The notes under the pieces: generated by a model
Databases searched by the model: none
Told to the model about the DNA's origin: nothing
Seen by the model: the letters and a program-made list of their open reading frames with translations, nothing else
Shown: piece after piece, positions 41,974-50,255 of the stretch
Layout: each line of letters opens with the position of its first letter
Numbering within the stretch: the stretch's first letter is position 1
NCBI GenBank assembly: GCA_910583845.1
Contig: CAJUAB010000011.1
Coordinates: forward strand, 78,709-142,708
DNA length: 64,000 nt
Origin: an uncultured Acetatifactor sp.
GTDB lineage: Bacteria; Bacillota; Clostridia; Lachnospirales; Lachnospiraceae
Reading direction: 5' to 3'
Program-made: the position numbers and the translations under genes

Positions 41974-44430
41974 ATGAAAAAGGGGAAACAGAAAACAGAG
42001 GTGGTTCTGGCTGAGTCCGGGCAGCAGGCACTCCCGATACCCAAAAAGAAAAAATGGCAGAATATATGGCGGCTGGGAGCGGTACTGTCCCTGGCGGGCG
42101 CGATCGTCATATTGACACATTACCTGAATATCTCCGAGCTCCATCCGTCCGAGCCCTCCATATCCGATCTGTACAATGTGGGAAACTGTACCGGTTATAA
42201 CTATGTGCTGTACCGCGATCTCTACAATGTGGTCAACGGCAGTCATATGAGCTTTGATCAGCTGTATGGCATGTCTGACGGGGAAGGGCAGGAGCTGGAT
42301 CTGAGCAGCGCCCTGGTAGAACAGGGCCAGGCTCTCCTTATGGACGCGTCGGAATATGACGGCGAAAATATGGACGCGTCGGAATATGACGGCACAGAGG
42401 AAAAGATACGGCAGCTCTGGGAATGGGTCATGGACCAGTCCCTGTATAATGTGTATGCCTGCCTGGATGAGTATCTGGATTCCCTGAGCCAGGATATGCA
42501 GGGGAAAATGGGGGTCCTTGACTATTGGATGCAGGACCATAAATCGGGAACCATCGTCACCAACACTTTACAGACGGAGAAGGGACAGGACTTTCTGACG
42601 CAGGAATATGCTGTCTGGTTCAGGATGGACTATGATGCGGCAGGTAATTTTTCAGTCAAGGCCGCCATGGATAATGATGCTAATACTCTGATCAAATCTC
42701 TTTATGACAGCGTCCGCAAAGGCCTGTACGGAATTTGTATACGGGAGGGGAATCTCAGAAGCTATGTGCCTGAAAATATAGAGATGGCGGAATATGAGTA
42801 TGGTTACGTGGGGATTGCGGCCCTGGATTCCTCCTTTATGAGCCAGCTGGAGCAGCGGGCGCGCAGCTATGGCGGCCCCAAAGACTGCACGGTTGTCTAT
42901 GGGATCAAGAACAGCCAGTGGGAGACCATGGCGGGCAATTACCGGGCGGAGATTGACTACACGGATGTCTACAGGGAGTATGAATACAACGGTCTGGGCA
43001 GCGTCTTTCTGACGATTGCCGCGGCGCTCCTGGCCTGGGGCTTTTTTTACGGCAATCCCCGCAGGGAAGAGAAACGGCTGCTCCGGCATTTCCGCCGGGC
43101 TCCGGCGGAGGCGATGGCAGTGGGAATAGCAATGTTTCCGGGAATACATGAGATGGTCATTCACTGGGCCGCCCTATTGTATATGAATAACAATCCGGGC
43201 TATTATCTTCGCACGGTCTATTGGTGGACCTGGGGAGACAGACTGGCCTATGGCGTGAATCTGCTGGTGGTGGCGGGACTGTTTTTCGCTGCCTGGTATA
43301 TGGGCTGCTGTCTGGGGGAGATGCGTCGGCTGGGTGTCAGAGGATACCTGCATAAGCGCATGCTCTGTGTTCAGATCTGGAACTGGTGCAGGGAACGGGT
43401 GCGGCGGTATTACCGTACGCTTGTGAATCTGGATATCACCAGGGATTCCCGCAGGCAGGTGATCAAACTGCTGCTGATCAACGGCATTGTGGTGCTGCTG
43501 CTCTGCACCATGTGGGTGGCGGGCTGGTTTGGAGTCATCATCTATTCGCTCCTTCTGTATTTTGTGGTGAAAAAATATATCAGCGATCTACAGAAAAAAT
43601 ACAGTATCCTGCTGCGGGCCACCAACGAGATTGCGGACGGCAATCTGGAGGTCAGGATAACGGAGCATCTGGGCGTGTTTGAACCCTTTAAGCCTCAGAT
43701 CTACCGGATTGAGGAAGGGTTTCAGAAAGCGGTGGCGGAGGAGGTGAAGAGCCAGCGTATGAAGACGGAATTGATTACCAATGTATCTCACGACTTAAAG
43801 ACCCCCCTGACGGCGATCATCACATATGTGAACCTGCTGAAGGAGGAAAATGTCACCGAGGAGCAGCGGACGCAGTACCTTCAGATTCTGGAACAGAAGT
43901 CCCTGCGGCTGAAAGCGCTGATTGAGGATCTGTTTGAGGTCAGCAAGGCCAACAGCAGGAATGTGACGTTGAATCTGGTGGATGTGGATATTGTGAATCT
44001 GCTGCGGCAGGTAGAATTTGAGCAGGAGGACCGGCTGGAAGAGAGGAATCTGGCGGTGCGGCTGCGGCTGCCGGAGGAGAAAGTGATCGTGCGGCTGGAC
44101 AGCCAGAAAGCGTACCGGATCTATGAGAATCTGTTTGGAAATATCATCAAATATGCTCTGGAAGGGACTCGGATCTATGTGGATCTGGAGCGGTCCGAAA
44201 AGGAAGTGACAGTGCGGCTTAAAAATATCACGGAGCAGGAGATTACGGTGAGCGCCGAGGAACTGACGGAGCGTTTCGTGAGAGGGGACGCCTCCCGGGG
44301 TACGGAGGGAAGCGGCCTGGGGCTGGCTATCGTCCGCAGCTTTACGGAACTGATGGGCGGACGGTTTTCCGTGACGGTGGACGGGGATCTGTTCACCGCC
44401 AGCACCACCTGGGTATTGGAGCAGAACTGA
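41974..44430 (+). CDS. Membrane sensor histidine kinase with large extracytoplasmic domain
   Basis: The 818-residue kinase has a first transmembrane helix at about 32-48 and an extracytoplasmic region of about 290 residues. Hydrophobic segments follow at about 345-365, 390-410, 425-450 and 505-535. Next come HAMP-like sequence (LLRATNEIADGNLEVRITEH), the H box NVSHDLKTPLTAI (His about 605), the N box NLFGNIIKYAL and the G box GSGLGLAIV. A 10-residue tandem repeat (MDASEYDGEN) lies in the ectodomain, encoded by 42340-42393. I chose ATG at 41974; TTG at 41968 is also in frame. Confidence 0.93.
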   Translation: MKKGKQKTEVVLAESGQQALPIPKKKKWQNIWRLGAVLSLAGAIVILTHYLNISELHPSEPSISDLYNVGNCTGYNYVLYRDLYNVVNGSHMSFDQLYGMSDGEGQELDLSSALVEQGQALLMDASEYDGENMDASEYDGTEEKIRQLWEWVMDQSLYNVYACLDEYLDSLSQDMQGKMGVLDYWMQDHKSGTIVTNTLQTEKGQDFLTQEYAVWFRMDYDAAGNFSVKAAMDNDANTLIKSLYDSVRKGLYGICIREGNLRSYVPENIEMAEYEYGYVGIAALDSSFMSQLEQRARSYGGPKDCTVVYGIKNSQWETMAGNYRAEIDYTDVYREYEYNGLGSVFLTIAAALLAWGFFYGNPRREEKRLLRHFRRAPAEAMAVGIAMFPGIHEMVIHWAALLYMNNNPGYYLRTVYWWTWGDRLAYGVNLLVVAGLFFAAWYMGCCLGEMRRLGVRGYLHKRMLCVQIWNWCRERVRRYYRTLVNLDITRDSRRQVIKLLLINGIVVLLLCTMWVAGWFGVIIYSLLLYFVVKKYISDLQKKYSILLRATNEIADGNLEVRITEHLGVFEPFKPQIYRIEEGFQKAVAEEVKSQRMKTELITNVSHDLKTPLTAIITYVNLLKEENVTEEQRTQYLQILEQKSLRLKALIEDLFEVSKANSRNVTLNLVDVDIVNLLRQVEFEQEDRLEERNLAVRLRLPEEKVIVRLDSQKAYRIYENLFGNIIKYALEGTRIYVDLERSEKEVTVRLKNITEQEITVSAEELTERFVRGDASRGTEGSGLGLAIVRSFTELMGGRFSVTVDGDLFTASTTWVLEQN

Positions 44431-44436
44431 CCAAGG

Positions 44437-45330
44437 TTATGCTTTGCCGACCTGCTCCAGGAAGGCGCTCATGGCTGCGGAAGGCCTGGCGGACCGGGGA
44501 TAGGCAAAGCCGATGCGGCGGGAGGGAACAGGCTCTCTGATGGAACATTCCACCAGGGAGCCTTCTTTCAGTTCCCTTTGGACAAACTCACCGATGACGC
44601 AGGCGATTCCCAGGCCGATGCGGGCGAAATCAATGAGCAGGTCCATGGTGGTGACTTCCACCTGATGCTCCATGGTGATGTTCTGCAGCAGCATATGCTT
44701 ATCCATATATTGACGGGTCACATTATTTTTGTTCAGCAGCAGAAAGGTGCCCTGGGTCAGCAGGTCCCCGTTTTCCGCGGACTGTTCTTGCAGCTTTTCC
44801 AGATACTCCGGAGAACAGACAAAGATGTCATGAATTTCCCGGATGGGGAGAAAGGCCAGATGGCTGTTTTCCATACGGTCGCTCTCGCCCACCAGCCCCA
44901 GGTCCAGCGTTCCGTTTTCTAGGGACGCCATGGTCTCATAGGTGGACTGACAGGACAGGGACACCTTTACATAGGGATTGGCGGCGATATAGTCCTGCAA
45001 ATAGGGCAGCAGCACATATTTGCACAGGGTGGTGCTGACGCCGATGGAAAGGCTGCCGGCTCCCAGCAGGTCATTTCTGCTGATCATTTCCTCTCCCTGG
45101 CGGATGGCCTGAAAAGCGGTGTCCAGATGCTTATACAGGAGCTGACCGTTCTCCGTCAATGTGACACCCCGGGAACTGCGGATCAGCAGGGGCGAGGCAA
45201 AGGATTCCTCCAGCCGCGAGATGGATTTGCTTACGGCGGGCTGGCTGATATACAGCTTTTTTGCGGCGGCAGAAATATTGCCGCACTTGGCCACAGTGTA
45301 GAAGATGTGATATAAATTCAACTGGTTCAT
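44437..45330 (-). CDS. LysR-family transcriptional regulator
   Basis: The 297-residue protein has the LysR winged helix (LYHIFYTVAKCGNISAAAKKLYISQPAVSKSISRLEESF) and a two-lobed effector domain (GSLSIGVSTTLCKYVLLPYLQDYIAANPYVKVSL). Its stop lies 6 bases from the histidine-kinase stop in a convergent arrangement, and it is divergent from perR across 345 bases. Target genes and effector are unknown. Confidence 0.94.
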   Translation of the reverse strand: MNQLNLYHIFYTVAKCGNISAAAKKLYISQPAVSKSISRLEESFASPLLIRSSRGVTLTENGQLLYKHLDTAFQAIRQGEEMISRNDLLGAGSLSIGVSTTLCKYVLLPYLQDYIAANPYVKVSLSCQSTYETMASLENGTLDLGLVGESDRMENSHLAFLPIREIHDIFVCSPEYLEKLQEQSAENGDLLTQGTFLLLNKNNVTRQYMDKHMLLQNITMEHQVEVTTMDLLIDFARIGLGIACVIGEFVQRELKEGSLVECSIREPVPSRRIGFAYPRSARPSAAMSAFLEQVGKA

Positions 45331-45397
45331 GGGTAATACCTCTCTTTAAGCTATAGAAAGTCAATCCTCATTCTGAAAGAGGGTAAGCTCTGACTTG

Positions 45398-45426
45398 ATT
45401 ATAAAAGATCTGTCCCCTGTGTGCAA
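45398..45426 (-). promoter_or_regulatory. Promoter for the LysR gene
   Basis: On the minus strand TTGCAC (plus 45421-45426), 17 bases, TATAAT (plus 45398-45403), leaving a ~60-base leader. Confidence 0.7.
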
Positions 45427-45523
45427 CGCATATTTACAGGTTTGTGTTCAGCGGGGGACATTTTCCTGTCAGACAGGAAACTCCGGATATTGGAAAGTAT
45501 AGGAAAAAATTCTGCGGAGGCTC

Positions 45524-45552
45524 TCGACAGAATGGAAAAAAAGTATTATAAT
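45524..45552 (+). promoter_or_regulatory. Promoter for the perR-receptor operon
   Basis: TCGACA (45524-45529), 17 bases, TATAAT (45547-45552). The Per-box-like palindrome starts on the last base of the -10, so bound repressor would block this promoter. The leader is about 115 bases. Confidence 0.8.
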
Positions 45553-45566
45553 TAGAATCATTCTAA
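45552..45566 (+). promoter_or_regulatory. Per-box-like operator
   Basis: TTAGAATCATTCTAA is a perfect 7-1-7 palindrome close to the Bacillus Per box TTATAATNATTATAA. Its place over the -10 and start region suggests autorepression by the PerR encoded downstream. Confidence 0.8.
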
Positions 45567-45675
45567 ATTTGAGATGGCAGAACAGTGTATACGCCGCTCA
45601 TGTGTTCCGTCCAACTGAAGATGCCTGTAGATCCACCGTTTTGCCACAATCCGGTTTTGCCTGGAAAGGAGTATT

Positions 45676-46077
45676 ATGACCCGTAATGCGAAAAGAATTT
45701 TAGAGATCATTGATACCTCCTGCGAACACTTATCCGCGGAACAGGTATTTCAGCGGCTGAAGGAATGCAATCAAGGTGTTGTTCTGGCCACCGTATACAA
45801 CAATCTGACAACCCTGTATAAGCAGGGACTTGTCCGCAAAATTTCGGTGGAAGGCTGTCCGGACCGCTATGACAACATGCGGCAGCACGATCATCTTGTA
45901 TGCAGAAACTGCGGAAAACTGAGGGATATCCAACTGGAGGACCTGACAGAAAAACTACAGGAACGGACAGGGATTCCCATACTTTCCTATGATCTGAAAA
46001 TTCATTATTTGTGCGCGGATTGCAGTGCTGTTCAATTACCCGGACATAACAATTCAGGAAAGGACCCGATACTATGA
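45676..46077 (+). CDS. perR: PerR/Fur-family metal-dependent peroxide-sensing repressor
   Basis: The 133-residue protein has the Fur-family winged helix (LSAEQVFQRLKECNQGVVLATVYNNLTTLYKQGLV) and the regulatory metal site around DRYDNMRQHDHLVC, with an aspartate following the CGKLRD pair in the PerR, not Fur, pattern. The structural zinc cysteines are CRNC and CADC. In PerR, Fe-bound histidines are oxidised by peroxide and the protein leaves DNA. It is about 12 residues shorter at the N-terminus than Bacillus PerR. AAAGGAGTATT precedes the ATG. The stop overlaps the next gene by four bases. Confidence 0.88.
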   Translation: MTRNAKRILEIIDTSCEHLSAEQVFQRLKECNQGVVLATVYNNLTTLYKQGLVRKISVEGCPDRYDNMRQHDHLVCRNCGKLRDIQLEDLTEKLQERTGIPILSYDLKIHYLCADCSAVQLPGHNNSGKDPIL

Positions 46078-47507
46078 AAATCAGGAAAAAAGCATTTGAT
46101 ACGACTCTTGCGTCTATCTCCAGACTTGTGCCCATGAACTATGATCCTCAAAATGGGGCGCTTAACGATATCCATCAGCGTCTGATGAGGGGACGGGGAG
46201 AATTTGAACGGGCCACGACAAAGTGTATGGACGCCGTCATACGCATGAGCGCCATGGATCTGACACTGGAAACCAGCGCCTCCGTTATAGAGCAGGTCAA
46301 CACTTCGACTGTCTCGGCGGTGGAAATGATCAGTGGAGCGGCGGATTCCACCGCGAAAATTGCCTCGGAGGTGACAAAAGCGCATGAGAATCTGACAGCC
46401 ACGATCCTTGAGGTCTCCGGTGAATCCGGTCATATTATGGAGGATATCCGCAACTGTGAAAATGAGCTGACAGCCATTTCCGGACTGTCCGCCAACGCCA
46501 TTTCCACGGCCCAGGGGATGAAGAATGATCTCTATGGACTACTTGAGGTCATTGAAAACATGACAAAGGTAGTGGATGCGATCAACGCGATCTCCTCCCA
46601 GACAAATCTTCTGGCGTTAAACGCATCTATTGAAGCCGCGCGCGCCGGGGATGCCGGAAAAGGATTTTCCGTTGTGGCGGAAGAGATCCGCACTCTTGCG
46701 GAGGAGACAAAAAATCTGACCAAGCGCATGGGAACTTTTGTGAATGCCGTACAGGATGCTTCCCGCAAGAGCTCCGACAGTGTTGACACCACAGTGGCCG
46801 AGTTGGAACATATCAATGAAAATATTCAGAATGTCTGGAAGATTACCGGAAACAACCGCAAGGGCATGGACCAGATTAACGACTCTGTCTCTTCTCTGGC
46901 GGCTGTCAGCGAAGAGATCAGCAGCTCCATGTTTGAACTGGACAATCAGATGCAGCATGTGAGCGACGAATGTCAGCGGCTGCATGGCAATGCAGAGTCT
47001 CTTACAGAATCCAGCCGCTCGATTTCGGAGCTTGTGGAACCCTCGAAGGCCATCGAAAAGCATTTGGAAGAATCCACAAAGATTATGGGGGCCATGGCAC
47101 AGGACGCGTTTTACATGCTGGATAATCAGGTTCTTCTGAACTGTCTGAACAGCGCGGTGGACGCCCACCGCAACTGGCTGAACACCCTGCGGGAAATGGC
47201 GGACAGCGGAGCGTTAAAGGTCCTACAGACCGACTGCACCAAGTGTGGACTGGGGCATTTCTATTATGCGTTTAAACCGGTCCATCCACAGATTGCCGGT
47301 ATCTGGAAAGAGCTTGAGGGAAAACATAAAACGTTTCATTCCTATGGTACGGAAATGATCTCTGCCATACAATCCGGACGAAGCGGGGATTTACAGCGGA
47401 TTTATGAAAAGGCTGAGACATGTTCTCAGGAATTGATTTCGGATTTTCAGACGATGATTCGGATTATTGAAGCGCTGTCCGGGGAGAATGTGCGTATTTT
47501 TGAGTAA
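46074..47507 (+). CDS. Soluble methyl-accepting-chemotaxis-type protein with C-terminal CZB zinc domain
   Basis: The 477-residue protein has no transmembrane segment. The signalling hairpin tip is INAISSQTNLLALNASIEAA then RAGDAGKGFSVVAEEIRTLA (about residues 165-205), flanked by long coiled coils. The C-terminal ~125 residues look like a CZB domain: AHRNWL, DCTKCGLG, KPVHPQ and GKHKTFH supply the expected His/Cys/His/His zinc ligands. CZB domains in other bacteria sense zinc or hypochlorous acid through the zinc-bound cysteine. ATGA overlap with perR implies coupled translation. No other chemotaxis gene lies in the window, so output is unknown. Confidence 0.85.
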   Translation: MKIRKKAFDTTLASISRLVPMNYDPQNGALNDIHQRLMRGRGEFERATTKCMDAVIRMSAMDLTLETSASVIEQVNTSTVSAVEMISGAADSTAKIASEVTKAHENLTATILEVSGESGHIMEDIRNCENELTAISGLSANAISTAQGMKNDLYGLLEVIENMTKVVDAINAISSQTNLLALNASIEAARAGDAGKGFSVVAEEIRTLAEETKNLTKRMGTFVNAVQDASRKSSDSVDTTVAELEHINENIQNVWKITGNNRKGMDQINDSVSSLAAVSEEISSSMFELDNQMQHVSDECQRLHGNAESLTESSRSISELVEPSKAIEKHLEESTKIMGAMAQDAFYMLDNQVLLNCLNSAVDAHRNWLNTLREMADSGALKVLQTDCTKCGLGHFYYAFKPVHPQIAGIWKELEGKHKTFHSYGTEMISAIQSGRSGDLQRIYEKAETCSQELISDFQTMIRIIEALSGENVRIFE

Positions 47508-47530
47508 AGGCCCGTACATAGCGCAGCAAC

Positions 47531-47558
47531 CACTCAGCCACCGCTCTCTGAGTGTTTT
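47531..47558 (+). terminator. Probable terminator after the receptor gene
   Basis: CACTCAG and CTGAGTG (7 bp) flank a 10-base loop followed by TTTTC. It lies 24 bases after the stop. Confidence 0.55.
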
Positions 47559-47656
47559 CACAATGGAGCAGAGACAATCCCGTCTGCATTTTGGAATCAA
47601 GACAGCGGCGCTGAGCTTCATAACCAATAGTTATGGCAAATATAAATATTATATAT

Positions 47657-47685
47657 TTGAAGAATAGCAAAAAATATGTTAGGAT
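47657..47685 (+). promoter_or_regulatory. Promoter for leuC-crcB-leuD
   Basis: TTGAAG (47657-47662), 17 bases, TAGGAT (47680-47685), within an AT-rich stretch. A leader of about 85 bases carrying a strong hairpin follows. Confidence 0.55.
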
Positions 47686-47713
47686 GAAAACCAGGTTGAG
47701 ACAGATCAGAATA

Positions 47714-47756
47714 GAGTCCCGGAATCCGCGGCTTTAAGGCGGGGTTCCCGGGACTC
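47714..47756 (+). other. Hairpin in the leuC leader
   Basis: GAGTCCCGG at the left pairs with CCGGGACTC at the right, extended inward by GAA/TTC with one bulged base and by CGC/GCG. No T run follows; the AGGAGGT ribosome site begins 7 bases later. It does not match a T-box, and no leucine-rich leader peptide was found. Confidence 0.7.
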
Positions 47757-47777
47757 AGGGACAGGAGGTAAAATGCG

Positions 47778-49040
47778 ATGGGAATGACAATGACGCAAAA
47801 GATTCTGGCAGCGGCGGCCGGGCTTGAAAAGGTGGAAGCGGGCCAGTTGATCGAGGCGAATCTGGATCTGGTTCTGGGCAATGATATCACCAGCCCGGTG
47901 GCCATCAAGGAGATGGACAAGATGAAGGTGCAGGGGGTGTTTGACAAGGATAAAATCGCCCTGGTGCCGGATCATTTTGTGCCCAACAAGGATATCAAGT
48001 CCGCGGAGCACTGTAAATGTGTGCGGGAGTTTGCCCGCAAAAACGAGATTACCAATTATTTTGAGGTGGGAGAGATGGGCATCGAACACGCGCTGCTGCC
48101 GGAGAGGGGACTGACGGTGGCGGGGGATGTGATCATCGGCGCGGATTCCCACACCTGTACTTACGGCGCGTTGGGCGCTTTTTCCACCGGCGTGGGCAGC
48201 ACGGACATGGCGGCAGGCATGGCTACGGGCAAGGCCTGGTTCAAGGTACCGGCAGCGATCCGGTTTAACCTCACGGGCAGTCTGCCCAAATGGGTCAGCG
48301 GCAAGGATGTGATTCTGCATATTATCGGTATGATCGGCGTGGACGGCGCACTGTACAAGTCCATGGAGTTTGTGGGGGAGGGCATTGCCAGCCTGTCCAT
48401 GGACGACCGGTTTACCATCGCCAACATGGCCATAGAGGCCGGAGGAAAGAACGGGATTTTCCCTGTGGATGACAAGGCCATAAGCTATATGAAGGAGCAC
48501 AGCTCCAGAGCATACAAAGTATATGAGGCGGATGCGGACGCGGTCTACGAGCAGGAGTATACCATTGACTTAAGCGCGCTGCGGCCCACCGTGGCGTTCC
48601 CTCATCTGCCGGAGAACACCCACACCATCGACGAGATTCAGGAGGATATCGCCATCGACCAGGTGGTGATCGGTTCCTGCACCAACGGACGGCTGGAGGA
48701 TCTGCGGACGGCGGCGGAGGTGCTCAAGGGCCGCCATGTACAGAAGGGGATGCGCTGCATCGTGATTCCCGCCACCCAGGCCATCTATATGCAGGCCATG
48801 GAGGAGGGACTTTTGAAAACCTTTATAGAGGCCGGAGCCATTGTCAGCACGCCCACCTGCGGTCCCTGCCTGGGCGGCTATATGGGCATACTGGCGGAAG
48901 GGGAGCGCTGCGTCTCCACCACCAACCGCAACTTTGTGGGCCGTATGGGCCATGTGACCAGCGAAATCTATCTGGCCAGCCCCGCCGTAGCTGCCGCCAG
49001 CGCCGTGGCAGGCAAAATAGCCGGTCCGGAGCAATTGTAA
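47778..49040 (+). CDS. leuC: 3-isopropylmalate dehydratase large subunit
   Basis: The 420-residue aconitase-family subunit holds the 4Fe-4S cluster: the cysteines lie in IGSCTNGRLEDL and TPTCGPCLGG. GADSHTCTYGALGAFSTGVGSTD is the substrate block. It is the archaeal-type/short LeuC length. ACAGGAGGTAAAATGCG precedes the ATG; a second in-frame ATG at 47784 is the alternative. crcB begins one base after the stop. Confidence 0.96.
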   Translation: MGMTMTQKILAAAAGLEKVEAGQLIEANLDLVLGNDITSPVAIKEMDKMKVQGVFDKDKIALVPDHFVPNKDIKSAEHCKCVREFARKNEITNYFEVGEMGIEHALLPERGLTVAGDVIIGADSHTCTYGALGAFSTGVGSTDMAAGMATGKAWFKVPAAIRFNLTGSLPKWVSGKDVILHIIGMIGVDGALYKSMEFVGEGIASLSMDDRFTIANMAIEAGGKNGIFPVDDKAISYMKEHSSRAYKVYEADADAVYEQEYTIDLSALRPTVAFPHLPENTHTIDEIQEDIAIDQVVIGSCTNGRLEDLRTAAEVLKGRHVQKGMRCIVIPATQAIYMQAMEEGLLKTFIEAGAIVSTPTCGPCLGGYMGILAEGERCVSTTNRNFVGRMGHVTSEIYLASPAVAAASAVAGKIAGPEQL

Positions 49041-49041
49041 A

Positions 49042-49413
49042 ATGTGTATGAGGTTCATTTTTGTAGCGCTGGGCGGGGCGGTCGGGGCCATGGGACGATA
49101 TGCCATAAGCCTGATCCCGACCAAAACGGATTTTCCGGTTTTGACACTGATCACCAATATTGCAGGAGCCATATTAATCGGTTTTATTGTCGGCATCGTA
49201 AACCTGCGGGAGGATATTTCCCCCCATACAGCGCTGTTTTGGAAAACCGGCGTATGCGGCGGATTTACAACGTTTTCAACATTTTCTCTGGAAGCGGTTT
49301 CTCTGCTGGAAAGAGGAGCGTACTGGGCGGGAGGGCTCTATATCGCGCTGAGTGTAATCTGTTGTATGACAGGTGTTCTGTGCGGAAGGGCGCTGGCAAT
49401 GCTGCTCAGATGA
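49042..49413 (+). CDS. crcB: Fluoride channel CrcB/Fluc
   Basis: The 123-residue protein has four hydrophobic segments and the Fluc hallmarks: GGAVGAMGRYAIS, TLITNIAGAILIGF (channel asparagine) and CGGFTTFSTFSLE with the phenylalanine-box residues. Fluc dimers export fluoride. ATG at 49042 is one base after the leuC stop; ATG at 49048 is possible. No fluoride riboswitch motif was found before it. A single crcB gene in a leu operon is unusual. Confidence 0.93.
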   Translation: MCMRFIFVALGGAVGAMGRYAISLIPTKTDFPVLTLITNIAGAILIGFIVGIVNLREDISPHTALFWKTGVCGGFTTFSTFSLEAVSLLERGAYWAGGLYIALSVICCMTGVLCGRALAMLLR

Positions 49414-49498
49414 CAGCTTCCGCTTCACGGAACATTCAAGCCGGTGCGTACGGAAACATTTTATAGAAATACAGAAAGTTCAAGAAAGAGGTGTGATT

Positions 49499-49984
49499 AT
49501 GAAAGCAAACGGAACAGTCTTCCGCTATGGAGACAATGTGGATACGGACGTAATTATTCCCGCCAGATATCTGAATTCCTCAGACCCGGCGGAGCTGGCC
49601 ACGCATTGTATGGAGGATATTGATCGGGATTTTGTAAAAAAGGTACAGAAGGGGGATATCATCGTCGCGGATAAGAATTTTGGATGCGGTTCCTCCCGGG
49701 AGCACGCGCCCATCGCCATCAAGGCGGCGGGAGTGAGCTGTGTGATCGCGGAGACCTTTGCCAGGATTTTTTACCGCAATGCTATCAATATAGGCCTGCC
49801 CATCATCGAGTGCCCGGAAGCCGCAAAGGGAATAGAGGCGGGGGATCAGGTGGAAGTGGACTTCGACAGCGGCATGATATACAACCGCACCCGGGGCACC
49901 CAATTCAAGGGCCAGGCTTTTCCGGAATTTATGCAGAAGATCATCGCCGCGGAGGGACTGATTAATTACATCAATAATAAATAA
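49499..49984 (+). CDS. leuD: 3-isopropylmalate dehydratase small subunit
   Basis: The 161-residue swivel-domain subunit carries YGDNVDTDVIIPARYLN and the ADKNFGCGSSREHAPIAIKAAGV signature, and completes the isomerase with LeuC. ATG at 49499 follows AAGAAAGAGGTGTGATT. crcB and 85 bases separate it from leuC. leuB is not next to it. Confidence 0.96.
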   Translation: MKANGTVFRYGDNVDTDVIIPARYLNSSDPAELATHCMEDIDRDFVKKVQKGDIIVADKNFGCGSSREHAPIAIKAAGVSCVIAETFARIFYRNAINIGLPIIECPEAAKGIEAGDQVEVDFDSGMIYNRTRGTQFKGQAFPEFMQKIIAAEGLINYINNK

Positions 49985-50045
49985 CAGAATCTGCGCTCTG
50001 CGAGAATACTTTTTTACAAATGAAAAGCGTGGCGCTTTCCTGCTG

Positions 50046-50071
50046 AGGCATCCGTAATTTTACGGATGCCT
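50046..50071 (+). terminator. Terminator-like hairpin after leuD
   Basis: AGGCATCCGTA and TACGGATGCCT (11 bp) flank a four-base loop; the following TGCCTTATA is only weakly T-rich. The remaining bases to 50255 hold no recognised gene. Confidence 0.55.
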
Positions 50072-50255
50072 TGCCTTATAGTCCGGAAGTCGCCATCCTT
50101 GCAGAATCAACGCAATCAGACGAAAAGCGTTTTTCAAACATGTTCAAGGTCTGAAAATAGAAAAAAGGCTGGCTGGTACAAGGAAACTGTGGTAAGATGA
50201 AATCAAATGAGGGAACCTTGGGGAAATTTTTCATGAAAATCAAAAGGGAGAAGGT

